Below are positions 51,619 to 60,993 of a stretch of DNA of 64,000 bases, in pieces. Positions within the stretch are counted from its first letter, which is position 1, and each line of letters starts with the position of its first letter. The translations under genes were made by a program, and so were the position numbers. Source of the DNA: JAIEOG01 sp964519985 (GTDB lineage Bacteria > Bdellovibrionota > FAC87 > UBA2466); NCBI GenBank assembly GCA_964519985.1, contig CAZFMF010000003.1, positions 62,001 to 126,000 of the forward strand. The letters are read 5' to 3'. The notes beneath the pieces were generated by a model, which was given only the letters and a program-made list of their open reading frames with translations, did no database searches and was not told the DNA's origin.

Positions 51619-52743
51619 CTACTTTTTGCGGTCCTTTACCTTGGCCTTAGCGTCCAGGGCATCCACGGCGGCCTGCTGCTGCCTTTGGTAGTTTTGGCCG
51701 GCGCGGTGGCCAAACGCATACACGGCCCAGAGGAGGAGAATGCTGACTACCGCGGCAACCCAGGGCAGCCACTTCCGTGACATTCGCACCGGCCGGCGTT
51801 TCAACGCTTCGGGCGGCACCGCGGCTTTGATGAGGACTTCGTCGTCGAGGTACTTCAAAACCAGTTCTTCGGGGCGACTGCTAATCTCCGGCCCCAAAAA
51901 CATTTCCAAGGCGGCAACGAGCTCGCGCGCTCCATCCCACCGCGCGGCGGGATCCAGTTTGAGACATTTGGCGACGATGCGATCGAGCGCCACCGGAACC
52001 TTTCCATTCATCTGCCGCGCGGGCACGTAGGACACTTCACGGATCCGTTGGAAAACCGTATTGCTGCCTTCGGCCTTAAAAGGGCGGCTGCCGGTGAGCA
52101 TTTCGTAGAGCGTAATACCTAACAAAAAGATATCCGACTGCGGCGTAATGATATCGCCCAGCACCTGCTCGGGTGAGAGATAGCTTGGCGAACCGACCAT
52201 CATTCCGGGCCGAGTTAAAGACGTATTCGAAAGTTCGAGCACGATGCCAAAGTCCATGAGTTTCACTCCGCCGCGCGAAGTGAGCCGAATATTCGAAGGC
52301 TTGATATCGCGGTGGATGAGACCGTGCGCGTGAATGTGCTGCAGACCGCGCGCCACTCCCAGAATGATCGCGGCCGCGACATCCGGAGGGAGCGAACCCA
52401 GCTTCTCAATGGCGGTGGATAAATCTACGCCTTCGATATGCTCCATCAAAATAAACGCCTCGCCCGGCGCTTCGACGAAGTCGTAAACGTGCGCGATGTT
52501 CTGATGTAGCACGCTCGCCAACGCCCGGGCCTCGCGGCGAAACCGTTCGGTAGTTTCGGCATTGGCAATGAGCTCGTCCTTTAGGCGTTTCACCACGAGG
52601 TAACGACCCAGCGAAGGCTGGTACGCGCGAAACACGTAGGCCATACCGCCAGTCGCGATGAGCTTGATCTGCTCCAATTGGCTACGCAGATTTTTCCCCA
52701 AGTCGGGACTGGGGGTCTCGGGCGTATTGACACGATTCGTCAT
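51619..52743 (-). CDS. membrane-anchored eukaryote-like Ser/Thr protein kinase
   Basis: The start is at ATG 52743 (374 residues). The kinase domain (about 22-290) has a Gly loop (ATGGMAYVFRA), catalytic K52 (VVKRL), HRDIKPSNI with D146 and the DFG motif at 164-166. GSPSYLSPEQV lies in the activation loop, so all catalytic residues are there. One membrane helix (about 335-352) precedes a short basic tail with no sensory domain. It heads the operon with mrp, DUF971, ygfZ, resB and ccsA. Coupling kinase signalling to cofactor supply is inference. Confidence 0.9.
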   Translation of the reverse strand: MTNRVNTPETPSPDLGKNLRSQLEQIKLIATGGMAYVFRAYQPSLGRYLVVKRLKDELIANAETTERFRREARALASVLHQNIAHVYDFVEAPGEAFILMEHIEGVDLSTAIEKLGSLPPDVAAAIILGVARGLQHIHAHGLIHRDIKPSNIRLTSRGGVKLMDFGIVLELSNTSLTRPGMMVGSPSYLSPEQVLGDIITPQSDIFLLGITLYEMLTGSRPFKAEGSNTVFQRIREVSYVPARQMNGKVPVALDRIVAKCLKLDPAARWDGARELVAALEMFLGPEISSRPEELVLKYLDDEVLIKAAVPPEALKRRPVRMSRKWLPWVAAVVSILLLWAVYAFGHRAGQNYQRQQQAAVDALDAKAKVKDRKK

Positions 52744-52825
52744 GAAGATCAAAAACTCCCGCGATCTTATCGGCGGGTTCGGAGAAAAGATTGCCTAACT
52801 TCGCGCCGCGTTTTATCTCGTCACA

Positions 52826-53779
52826 ATGAAAAGATTTCTTAGCGCTTGGCTCATTGCGTCATTATTCACCCCTCTCGTCTTCGCAGAAAGTTCCCGCCGG
52901 GTGCCACCCGCTCGGTCCCCGAACAACGAGGCAGCCTCGGAACCTCCGGCCGCCAACTCACCATCGGCATCTTCGGTAGCGACACCGGCCGCGCCGGCGC
53001 CGGCTATCCGACGGATCGTGACCGAAGACAACGCCTGGCACTCAGAACGCACGATCTATTCGCTAGGGTATGAAGGCACCGGCACCACCACCTCCGCGCT
53101 GGGCCAAAATGCGATTTCATTTGGCTGGTGGTTCGATCGCGCTTGGGGATTGGACTTGCTTTTCGGCATGACGAAAACGGCCGGAACGGCAACGGAGAGC
53201 GTTTCCACGGCGACCAACGTGCTCGCCAGCACGAGTACGACCACCACCGCTTACTCGGGCTCCGCCGCGGCCGTGAGCTTTTTGATCGGCGCCGTCTTAA
53301 AGCGCCGACTCTACCAAACGGATTGGTTCCAACTCTATTTGGGTGGAGTGGTGGCGATTGTGCCCCCCTCCGGTGCCACGACCAATACGGGGTCCCGCAC
53401 CGTGACGGTGCCGAACACGGTCCTTCCCAATGACTTCACCACTGCCGATGTCGCGTTGGGCACGGTCGCCGTCGATAACTCGATGCAATTCGTTCTCGGG
53501 CCCAAGATTGGAACGGAGTTCTACATCAAATGGTTTCCGCACCTAGCCATTGGGTTTTCGACCGGCATCCTAACGACGCTCAACGCCTACACCACGACCA
53601 CCACTTCCACGCGGACCCGGACGGTGCAAACCGTAGCCGGAGTGGAAGGCACGCCGTCGACCGACGCCACAACCTCCACCTCCTCCACCGTCAAACGTGG
53701 ACTGCAGGGCACCACGTTCGGTCTGGGTGGCACTGCGTTTCAACTCACGGGAATTTTCACGGTTCGCTACGTTTGGTAG
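52826..53779 (+). CDS. probable outer-membrane beta-barrel protein
   Basis: The 317-residue product has a signal peptide (1-20, ending LVFA), a Pro/Ala/Ser-rich linker (about 25-65) and a beta-rich region with strand-like segments such as ISFGWWFDRAWGLDLLFGM and WFQLYLGGVVAIV. Thr/Ser-rich insertions (STSTTTTAYSGS and the TTTTTSTRTRT stretch near 252) look like exposed loops. It ends FTVRYVW, a plausible barrel C-terminus. No family recognised. It diverges from the kinase operon. Confidence 0.6.
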   Translation: MKRFLSAWLIASLFTPLVFAESSRRVPPARSPNNEAASEPPAANSPSASSVATPAAPAPAIRRIVTEDNAWHSERTIYSLGYEGTGTTTSALGQNAISFGWWFDRAWGLDLLFGMTKTAGTATESVSTATNVLASTSTTTTAYSGSAAAVSFLIGAVLKRRLYQTDWFQLYLGGVVAIVPPSGATTNTGSRTVTVPNTVLPNDFTTADVALGTVAVDNSMQFVLGPKIGTEFYIKWFPHLAIGFSTGILTTLNAYTTTTTSTRTRTVQTVAGVEGTPSTDATTSTSSTVKRGLQGTTFGLGGTAFQLTGIFTVRYVW

Positions 53780-53814
53780 GAAAAGGAAAACGGCCTGGGA
53801 CTGATTCGCTACTC

Positions 53815-53842
53815 GTCATTGCGAGCGAAGCGAAGCAATCTC
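53815..53842. repeat. dispersed REP-like repeat, fourth copy (reverse orientation)
   Basis: GTCATTGCGAGC and GAAGCGAAGCAATCTC are the same repeat as at 19151, 27863 and 40975, on the other strand. It lies between two convergent genes. Confidence 0.7.
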
Positions 53843-53861
53843 AGGCCGGTTTCAAATACCT

Positions 53862-53885
53862 CGCCGCTTTCCGAAGAAAGCGGCG
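53862..53885. terminator. 10-bp perfect hairpin between convergent genes
   Basis: CGCCGCTTTC (53862-53871) and GAAAGCGGCG (53876-53885) enclose a CGAA tetraloop. It is well placed to end transcription from both sides, although it lacks a U-run. The remaining bases to 54000 show nothing else. Confidence 0.45.
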
Positions 53886-54000
53886 GGTGAGAGAGGAGTA
53901 GTCAAAACACGGTCGAGATACTCACCCCAACCGCGACTGCTGCCCTAAGCAGTTCTTTTTCCGGGAAGTCATCGCCCCCGGAAGCTCGTAAAACCTGGCT

Positions 54001-54273
54001 CTACTCCTCGAAAGCCAGACTTAAGCTGTCCCCCTGGCCCTTGGACACCAAACTGGAGTCCAGCCACAAAACTTTGCGCGTTCCGTCGTTTTCCGGAAGC
54101 TCTTGGATCGGCGCCATCGCGACTTTTTCGGACGCGTGGGTCCGGGCGCGGCTTTCTTTCAGCGGCGCAAAAACGAAAAGCGATCCCAAGGTTCCGATGA
54201 TGAGCGCCTTATAGACCACGCCCAGCGCGTGCCTTAATTTCCGTTCGTCCACCAAGTTCCTAACGTTGCGCAT
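54001..54273 (-). CDS. small membrane-anchored protein of unknown function
   Basis: The start ATG 54273 follows GGAGG by 4 bases and gives 90 residues. A helix (LGVVYKALIIGTLGSLFVFA, about 18-37) suggests a membrane anchor or long signal peptide. The rest is hydrophilic and has no cysteine. No family recognised. The 246 bases between this gene and the next hold no clear feature. Confidence 0.5.
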   Translation of the reverse strand: MRNVRNLVDERKLRHALGVVYKALIIGTLGSLFVFAPLKESRARTHASEKVAMAPIQELPENDGTRKVLWLDSSLVSKGQGDSLSLAFEE

Positions 54274-54519
54274 CGATCCTCCGCGGCTCGCCTCTCCATG
54301 CCGCTCCGGGAATCCCATTGTGCAACCCGTGCCAGTATTCCAGCTGTTTACACCCCCTCGCCCGTAAATCGTCGAAATGCCTTAGAGATTGAGAATCACG
54401 CCGGTTTGCCAGGCACGCCGTATAGACTTTGGACAACCGTCAAATTGTTAGACACCGCGCCCGGAAACGTCGCTCTAAGCGTCGTGAACCCCGGACCCGG
54501 ATGAGTTAACATTTCTAAC

Positions 54520-55539
54520 GTGAATATTCTCTTCGTCGGTAACACCCAAGGCACTTCCACTTCACTTCACTACTTCACTTCTCTCGTGCGACTCGGTCAC
54601 ACCGTGTTGCCCTGGGATCCGCAGTACTTTCGAGTCGAGAACCCGCTCGATGGCGTCGTGCAAAAGCTCAATCGCGGGCCGTCACCGTGGAAGGTGCGCA
54701 AGATCAATCGGCAACTGATTCGCCTGTGCCGACAAAACGCCTTCGATCTGGTTTTCGTGATGGGAGAAAACTTCGTGACGCGCGAGGCGATCGAAACGGT
54801 GCGCGCCGAGGCCGTTACCACGCCCCGCTTTCTGTTTCATTCGCACGACAATCTCTTCGCCCCGGGCATTCTAAAGCCCGCCGACTTTTTCCAAAACCTG
54901 TCCGCTTTCGATTTTGCGTTCACGACGAAGTCACAGAACGAAACCCGCTACCAACAACTGGGGCAGAAGAACGCCAAATACCTTCCCTCGGCGTTTGAAC
55001 CCACCGTGCACCGCCCTATCCCGCGCGCGCAAAGTCGATTGAATCAAGATTTTCCGGCGAGCTTCATCGGCACCTACGATGGTTCGCGTCTGAGGTGGCT
55101 ACAAAAAGCGGGTTGGGATCGCGTGCACGTTTGGGGCGATGGTTGGACGCGCTTTCCCGACTACAAAAAATACCAAACCCAGATTTTTCCCCATGCGGTT
55201 TACTACTTTGAATTTGCCGACGTATGTAGCCGCTCCAAATGCGCCTTGGGACTTTTGCGTGAAGAGGCGGACGACCGCCACACCCAACGAACATTCGAAA
55301 TCCCCGCATGCGGTAGCCTGCAATTCGCCCCCCGCAACGCCGAAATTCAGACGTTCTTTGAAGACGGAAAAGAGATCGTGCTCTTTGATTCGCCCGAAGA
55401 ACTCCGGGAAAAGCTGGATTACTACCTAAGCCACGAAAGCGAACGAACCCGCCTTGCCGAAGCGGGACATCGGCGTTGCCTTGCCGGCGGGCATACCTAC
55501 GACGACCGCACCAAGCAGATGCTGGCCGACATTGCGTAG
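54520..55539 (+). CDS. CgeB/DUF3880-like glycosyltransferase
   Basis: The start is GTG 54520; the 339-residue protein opens VNILFVGNTQGTSTSLHYF, as in GT-B proteins of the CgeB type. FDLVFVMGENFVTREAIE and the C-terminal segment ALGLLREEADDRHTQRTFEIPACGSLQFAPRNAEIQTFFEDGKEIVLFDSPEEL are characteristic, the latter being the C-terminal glycosyltransferase domain with FEIPACG. It should transfer a sugar to an unknown acceptor. It has no clear operon partners. Confidence 0.82.
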   Translation: MNILFVGNTQGTSTSLHYFTSLVRLGHTVLPWDPQYFRVENPLDGVVQKLNRGPSPWKVRKINRQLIRLCRQNAFDLVFVMGENFVTREAIETVRAEAVTTPRFLFHSHDNLFAPGILKPADFFQNLSAFDFAFTTKSQNETRYQQLGQKNAKYLPSAFEPTVHRPIPRAQSRLNQDFPASFIGTYDGSRLRWLQKAGWDRVHVWGDGWTRFPDYKKYQTQIFPHAVYYFEFADVCSRSKCALGLLREEADDRHTQRTFEIPACGSLQFAPRNAEIQTFFEDGKEIVLFDSPEELREKLDYYLSHESERTRLAEAGHRRCLAGGHTYDDRTKQMLADIA

Positions 55540-55984
55540 GCTAAGTGGCACACCTCGCCTGGCATAGCGATTTATAGCGCCGGTTTGAAACCCCACAAAA
55601 GGCCGTCAACACATCACCAGCACCATTCTCTGCAGATCGTCTCGTGGGAGGCCTGTCAGACCTGGATAGTACAGCAACTTACCAAACACCTTTGCGACGA
55701 CCGCAGATGGTGGAGCGCAAAAGATGACCGATGTACGGAAGTGAAAACCCATGCAATGTTTCCAAGGAAGAGAATAGGTAAAAAATGTACCCGGATGGGC
55801 TTCCCGTACACATGCGGTGGGTCGGACTTGTCGTCGCGGCATGAGCCTAAACTGATGAGGAAGCCCCGCGGCGCCAAAAATGGGTCCCCAATTTTACTCT
55901 TGAGATTATTCCTCATTAGCTCTACTCCATCGAAGGGGGCGCCTCTAGTGGCCCTCGCCCAACGGGCGCTGGAGGGAAGTAAAA
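55540..55984. other. 445-base gap with hairpins upstream of a secreted-protein gene
   Basis: No convincing gene: overlapping open frames on both strands look random. Two inverted pairs are visible, TGTAC/GTACA with an inner GGG/CCC (about 55787-55811), and GATGAGGAA/TTCCTCATT (about 55853-55917). They may fold the 5' leader of the gene at 55985, which has GGAGGGAAG before its ATG. I see no known riboswitch class. Confidence 0.4.
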
Positions 55985-57280
55985 ATGTCTCGAATCGGAT
56001 TTCTCGTTTTCTGTACGCTGACCGCGCTTTCATCGCACCTCGTCTCGGCCGAATCCAGTGCCGATGAAAATGCATTATATGAGAACTATTCGTCAGGTGG
56101 CTTTTACCGTTGGACCTATCCGAAAGGGAACACGTTCAACCGCTATGCTTGTGCCTCGGAAAAGAGCCCCTCTCCAGCTAGTTGTACTGCGGACAGGGAA
56201 TTCGTTGTCGCATCATTAAAGGAGTTTCCGCGGACCTTTTCGCGGTTTTTGTCCGGTTACGAACGCGCTTTGCTTGATTTGAGAGCGGACGAGTTGAAAA
56301 AGGATTTGGTCAGTTCGGCGAAGTACAAAGAGGAGCTCTCTAACCTTCGCAAAGAGGAAGACCGCCTAAAAACAGAGATTGAAAAGGTCAACCAGGAATC
56401 AGGGCAGTATCGAACGGAAAGTAAGAAGATAACGGATAGTTTTGAGAAGAACCCCAACCTCCAAAAAAATCGGCCCGACCTCGTTAGCCTCGTGAAAAAG
56501 TACGAAGCGGACATTGCGGCGCTAGACCGCCAAAAGGCCACTTTAGTGATCCAACACGAAGAGGCCGCATTGAGAGCTCGGCTTCAAGAGAATCATGTCA
56601 AAGACTTGGAGGTTCGCGCAACGCGTTCGATCGATGAGCAAATACAAAAAATAAAAAAGGCCAGCATCACCCAGGAGTTGACCGACCTGCTAAAGGAAAT
56701 TGCGGATGGAGAGCTGCCCATTTTGATGGATGCATCCAACGGCAAACTTCCCCAGCTTGAGGATGCCGTACGCCTGCTAAATCCCTATTTCGAATGGTTA
56801 ATGGCCTGGGATTTCGTCTTTAGAAAAGCCCATACGTCCGGCCGGCGCGGTGAAGGCCCTACCTTTGATGAGTTCATGTCCGATACACGTCGACCGCATC
56901 TGCCCACCATTCAGGAATACTCAATGTGGGCCCAAGCGAAATCGAACGGCGCTAAATTTGAATCGAGTAAGTACAAGGGAGAAATCCGGATGGATTTCAG
57001 CAAAAGCCCAATGTCTGTCCCGGATAGGATGATTCACTTCCTTCAAATAGGCACGTCCACCGGGCTGCATTTTGTCGTGGAGTACCAAAACGAGATTTCG
57101 GAGCGCGATTGGGAGGAGAAAGCGCGAACACAAGTGGGGATCTATTCAACGCATATAAACAAGCTTAGATTCTCTGCCTCGGGCAGGGAAATTGATAAAC
57201 CCAGCACAACTCTCTCGATGTCGTTACACGAGACCAATACCCCGGGAACATACGCAATAAGATCGGTAGATTTCCGATAA
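55985..57280 (+). CDS. secreted coiled-coil protein of unknown function
   Basis: GGAGGGAAG about 6 bases before ATG 55985 supports the start. The 431-residue product has a signal peptide (1-22, ending VSA). It has two early cysteines, YACASEKS and SCTADRE, then a long coiled coil (about 95-215, rich in Glu/Lys with heptad-like spacing) and a mixed C-terminal domain (about 225-431) ending in beta-like strands. The base composition looks lower in GC than neighbours, which hints at foreign origin. No family recognised. Confidence 0.65.
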   Translation: MSRIGFLVFCTLTALSSHLVSAESSADENALYENYSSGGFYRWTYPKGNTFNRYACASEKSPSPASCTADREFVVASLKEFPRTFSRFLSGYERALLDLRADELKKDLVSSAKYKEELSNLRKEEDRLKTEIEKVNQESGQYRTESKKITDSFEKNPNLQKNRPDLVSLVKKYEADIAALDRQKATLVIQHEEAALRARLQENHVKDLEVRATRSIDEQIQKIKKASITQELTDLLKEIADGELPILMDASNGKLPQLEDAVRLLNPYFEWLMAWDFVFRKAHTSGRRGEGPTFDEFMSDTRRPHLPTIQEYSMWAQAKSNGAKFESSKYKGEIRMDFSKSPMSVPDRMIHFLQIGTSTGLHFVVEYQNEISERDWEEKARTQVGIYSTHINKLRFSASGREIDKPSTTLSMSLHETNTPGTYAIRSVDFR

Positions 57281-57470
57281 TAGGGAGGCCGCTGCCATTC
57301 CACTCCGGCGCCGGAGTCGTTGTTTCATAAGGCCTGAACCTAAGAATAACGCACGGGCACGGTCGGGAAAGTCATAAAGATATCAGCCGCCTAGCCCTCG
57401 CTCCCCACCCATCACTGGTTTCCCCTCTCGCCGTTTGGTATACCCTCTCCGACTTGAAGAGAGAGGTTCT

Positions 57471-58085
57471 ATGCGTTTCGTCATTAGCGCGATGGCTTGG
57501 GTTTTGATTTCCGGTTGTTCGTCGTATTCCGCCATTCGCGCCGCCGATAATTTGAAGCAGGGTGAAATCGAAGTCACCGGCGGCGCTACCGGCAGCGTCG
57601 ATCCGTATGGTTTCGGCGCGGGCGCGGTCGTTCCGGTCGCTCACGCTAGCATCGGCGTGACCGACGATTTCGAGACCGGCGCGCATTACGAAACGCATTC
57701 CTTCTTGGGCGAAGTTCGCTACGGAGTCACGCAGTCGGAAGACGAAGGCGTGGCGATTGCGGTCGGACTCACCGGTGGAAAGGCTTTTGAGCGGTACTAC
57801 AATATTTCAGGCGGAATGGGTTCGTCGGGTGGCATCGTCATCGGTCCAACCCTCACCGTCGGACGTCGCTGGAATGCGTGGGAGGCCTACGCCGGTGGCA
57901 AGGTGCTTTGTCCCGCGACCGACTCCGCTTACGGTGTTGTGTCCGGACGCCTCGGTGGACGTATGCGTCCCATTTCCTCGATGCGCGCTCTGCTCGTTGG
58001 AATTGAAGGCGGCGGCAGCTGGCGCTTCACCGGCGATCGTTTCGGATCGCTGGAAGGCGCCGCCTACGTCGGCGTCACCCTCTAA
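57471..58085 (+). CDS. putative lipoprotein with a beta-rich domain
   Basis: ATG 57471, with GAGAGG upstream, gives MRFVISAMAWVLISGCSS, a lipoprotein signal with lipobox ISGC. The mature 188 residues are Gly-rich, with alternating strands (EIEVTGGATGSV, VAIAVGLTGGKAF, IVIGPTLTVGRRW) that suggest a small barrel or beta-sandwich. No family recognised. A 190-base gap precedes it without clear features. Confidence 0.6.
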   Translation: MRFVISAMAWVLISGCSSYSAIRAADNLKQGEIEVTGGATGSVDPYGFGAGAVVPVAHASIGVTDDFETGAHYETHSFLGEVRYGVTQSEDEGVAIAVGLTGGKAFERYYNISGGMGSSGGIVIGPTLTVGRRWNAWEAYAGGKVLCPATDSAYGVVSGRLGGRMRPISSMRALLVGIEGGGSWRFTGDRFGSLEGAAYVGVTL

Positions 58086-58115
58086 CTCTCGCGCGGCGAC
58101 ATTGCCCGGACGGTG

Positions 58116-58517
58116 TCAGGGCAGGAGTCGTGCGGAATCCAAGTTCAAAGCACATTGACCCAAACTCTTACGGTTCGAAGCAATCATATTGTAGACAGCG
58201 TCGCGCCAGGATTGGGGGCAAAGGCTTAGCAGCGATCCACAGAGCCCCCAAAAACCACCCGACACGAGCATCGTCTTGATCATGGCCGTGGAACGTTCCC
58301 AAGTGAGACCATGACTCCAAAGCACGACGGTATCGGCATTCTGCGTTTGCGATTTGTCGAGCAATGCTTTGGCCGTGCTGCCTTTGAGCGGCGCGAACTG
58401 CACGACCCCCGCCTTATCCCAACGGGCCACTCGGTTCACAATGCGGCTGCAAAAACCGCATTCGCCGTCAAAAAACAAAACCGCGCCATTGCCCACTGAA
58501 GCAGCCTGCGTCTTCAT
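58116..58517 (-). CDS. thiol-disulfide oxidoreductase, DCC family (DUF393)
   Basis: This 133-residue protein carries FFDGECGFCSRIVNRV, the DxxCxxC motif that names the DCC family, followed by the family's FAPLKG segment. The starting ATG at 58517 overlaps the stop of the glycosyltransferase upstream (ATGA). The redox partner is unknown. It is the last gene of the ABC-transporter operon. Confidence 0.9.
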   Translation of the reverse strand: MKTQAASVGNGAVLFFDGECGFCSRIVNRVARWDKAGVVQFAPLKGSTAKALLDKSQTQNADTVVLWSHGLTWERSTAMIKTMLVSGGFWGLCGSLLSLCPQSWRDAVYNMIASNRKSLGQCALNLDSARLLP

Positions 58518-59647
58518 TGCCTTAGCTGTTGCACCCATTGCGCCACCCTCGTCAAATGTCGCTTCGGATCCATTTCGGAAGCGAACTCTTGGTATAGGCT
58601 CTGGATCTTTTCCGGGGGCATCGCCAGAGCCGTTTCGACGCCCTTGATCAATTCATCCGGATTTGAACTCCGGGGAAACACGCCTTCTAAGTCTGCCGTC
58701 TTGGGTACCGCGGTCGCAATACACGGCACGCCAAAACGTAACCCTTCAACAATTTTAACCGGAAATGCGCCGTCTTGCGTGCGATTCTCTCGATAGAAAA
58801 GCAAAGTGAGATCGATTTGCTTCCAAACCGACGCCACCTGATTGCGCGGCACCCAGGGAAAATAGTGAAAGTTCTTGTACTGTTTGAAACGCGCAATCGC
58901 CGCCATTCCCCCGGCGTCGGTACGGCCCATCATCACGAATCCCCAATCGGGAAAGGTTTGGATGAAGTACTCGAAAAGCGGGAGATCGAAACCATCGCTG
59001 AAGAACGTTCCGACGTAGCCCATCACTTTGTCGGGAAATCCCGGCGGCAAGAAAACTTCGGCGGTACCGCCCATGGTGCTATCGGTCATGTCCACCGGCG
59101 GCTTCACGACGAAAGTCTTTTCCGCATGCAACGTCGATAGCGCTTTTCCGGCGGTGCGGTTCTGGCAAACAATCACTTTGGCTTTGTTGCAAAGCGGTCC
59201 ACCCGCCTGGTGCCGGTACGGATCATCGAAAACCGAAAAAACATCGACGTAGGGCAGCTCTCCCGCCACTCCCTCATCCATTCCGGCCTCGACCCAGATC
59301 AAGGGGTCGCCGCCCAATCTGCGGATCCATTGGCGCAAGTAAGCGGCTTTGCCTTTGCGATCCCAGCGCGCAAAGAGCGGAAATCGGCGCAACGGCAGTT
59401 GCGGGAGCTGCGAAACCCGCAAGGTGTCCACGGCATCTAAAACGACCGGACGGTAGGGCCGCCAATCGGCGCCGTCGAACCAGACCACCTGCACACCCGC
59501 CCGAGCGAGCTTCTTGGCCAGGGCTTGTTGCACAAAACCGTGGCGTTCCCAGAAGCGGCAATAACTAATGAAAATGACCGCCCGACGCTTCAGGAAATAG
59601 CCACGGGCGTCTTCCCAAGCGCGATCGAGGAAATCAGCTTTGGACAT
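58514..59647 (-). CDS. glycosyltransferase (GT-B fold, group 1-like)
   Basis: The 377-residue protein has a GT-B layout: an N-terminal domain (RAVIFISYCRFWERHGFVQQALAKKLARAGVQVVWFDG) and a C-terminal domain (DKVMGYVGTFFSDGFDLPLFEYF ... LTLLFYRENRTQDGAFPVKIVEGLRFGVPCIAT). In the latter, FPVKIVEGLRFG is the nucleotide-sugar-binding end. Its start overlaps the ABC ATPase gene by 14 bases, an odd partnership that suggests a shared operon rather than a shared pathway. Confidence 0.78.
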   Translation of the reverse strand: MSKADFLDRAWEDARGYFLKRRAVIFISYCRFWERHGFVQQALAKKLARAGVQVVWFDGADWRPYRPVVLDAVDTLRVSQLPQLPLRRFPLFARWDRKGKAAYLRQWIRRLGGDPLIWVEAGMDEGVAGELPYVDVFSVFDDPYRHQAGGPLCNKAKVIVCQNRTAGKALSTLHAEKTFVVKPPVDMTDSTMGGTAEVFLPPGFPDKVMGYVGTFFSDGFDLPLFEYFIQTFPDWGFVMMGRTDAGGMAAIARFKQYKNFHYFPWVPRNQVASVWKQIDLTLLFYRENRTQDGAFPVKIVEGLRFGVPCIATAVPKTADLEGVFPRSSNPDELIKGVETALAMPPEKIQSLYQEFASEMDPKRHLTRVAQWVQQLRQ

Positions 59648-60986
59648 CGGTATCCATCACGAACTCGTCCTCTTCGTGATCCTCCGCGGGCAACGTCAAG
59701 ACATCCAGCTTGGCATTGTAAGAAAGGACCTCGGCATAACGGCCGAAGGCCACTAGCGTATCGAAGAGCGAATCCAGTTTTTCGTTCGGAAAATAGGTCT
59801 GGAGCCGACTGATGACGGCTTCGCGTTCGATCTCGTGATTGGGACTTTGCTCGAGCCAAGCCAAAAGTGTCTGTACGATCCGCAGCGACTTCACCTGATT
59901 GGCAAAAAGCACTTTGCGCTCGGCCGAATCCGCGCGCACAAACTTGCGGCCGAAATCGGTAAAAACGACCATCTGCTTCGGGGTTTCGACAAAGTCCAAG
60001 ATCTCCGCGGTCTTGGTCACCGCCAAGGAATGACCGAACTCACTTTCCGTTTCGTTGGCGAGCATGAAGATATCCATCTTCCCGCCGGCGTCGTCCAAGA
60101 CCTCCAAAAGACCGATGACTTCGGACGGGGAAACCGACGGCAGGTTTTCCAGGCCCTGATACCAGGACGGCTGGGTAAGGGTCGGGCGTTCGGTTTCTTC
60201 CGGAATGAGCGCTTCGGTGAGCACCGAGTGAATGACGTTGATCAATTCTTGGATCTTCGGATCCTTCTGATCGCGGGGATGGGGCAAGGGGTTGGTTAGC
60301 ACCGTGCGCACATGACCCGGATCCGCGCCAAAGACGAAAATGCGTTGGGCCATCATCACCGCTTCGTAAATATCGTGCGTCACCATGACGACGCTTTTCA
60401 CCGCTTTGCTCTGCTCCTGCCAGATATCGATGACTTCCGAACGCATGTTCTCGGCGGTCAAAACGTCGACGGCACTGAACGGCTCATCCAGACACAAGAT
60501 CTCCGGACGCACCGCCAAAGCACGCGCAATTCCCACTCGCTGCCGCATTCCACCCGAAAGCTCGCGCGGGTAAGCTTCCTCGAATCCACCCAGACCCACG
60601 ATTTCAATACTCTCTTCCACCCGACTGGAGATGGTTCGGTAGTTTAGGTTTTGGTGGTGAAGCCCCAGACTGACGTTTTGCTCCACGGTGAACCAAGGCA
60701 GTAGGGCAAAATTCTGAAACACCATCGAAAGGCGTTCATTGATCCCAATCAGCGGTTTGCCGTGGCAAAGCACGCGGCCTTCGCTGGGCCGGATGAGGCC
60801 CGCCATGATCTTGACCGTCGTCGTCTTACCGCAACCGGAGGGTCCCAAGAACGCGACGATCTCGCCTTCTTGCACGGAGATGTTGATATTTTTCAGAACC
60901 TGGATTTCACGGCCACGTTCCAGCTGAAAGCTGTGCGAGATGCGCTCTAAAGCGAGGAGCGGTTCGGTTGTCTTTAAACCGGTCAT
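59634..60986 (-). CDS. ABC transporter ATPase with AAA-associated C-terminal domain (nitrate/taurine type)
   Basis: The N-terminal 250 residues are an ABC ATPase: Walker A GPSGCGKTT (48-56), signature LSGGMRQR (143-150) and Walker B ILCLDEPF (163-170). The C-terminal 190 residues match the AAA-associated domain C seen only in a subset of NitT/TauT-type importers; it probably regulates the transporter. The permease gene lies 7 bases upstream. No substrate-binding protein gene is nearby. Confidence 0.9.
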   Translation of the reverse strand: MTGLKTTEPLLALERISHSFQLERGREIQVLKNINISVQEGEIVAFLGPSGCGKTTTVKIMAGLIRPSEGRVLCHGKPLIGINERLSMVFQNFALLPWFTVEQNVSLGLHHQNLNYRTISSRVEESIEIVGLGGFEEAYPRELSGGMRQRVGIARALAVRPEILCLDEPFSAVDVLTAENMRSEVIDIWQEQSKAVKSVVMVTHDIYEAVMMAQRIFVFGADPGHVRTVLTNPLPHPRDQKDPKIQELINVIHSVLTEALIPEETERPTLTQPSWYQGLENLPSVSPSEVIGLLEVLDDAGGKMDIFMLANETESEFGHSLAVTKTAEILDFVETPKQMVVFTDFGRKFVRADSAERKVLFANQVKSLRIVQTLLAWLEQSPNHEIEREAVISRLQTYFPNEKLDSLFDTLVAFGRYAEVLSYNAKLDVLTLPAEDHEEDEFVMDTDVQS

Positions 60987-60993
60987 GAATCCT

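Noticed and set aside
55585..56067. A 160-codon plus-strand frame in the gap before the coiled-coil gene
   Set aside because: Its composition looks random, it has no ribosome site, and it overlaps the well-supported gene at 55985.
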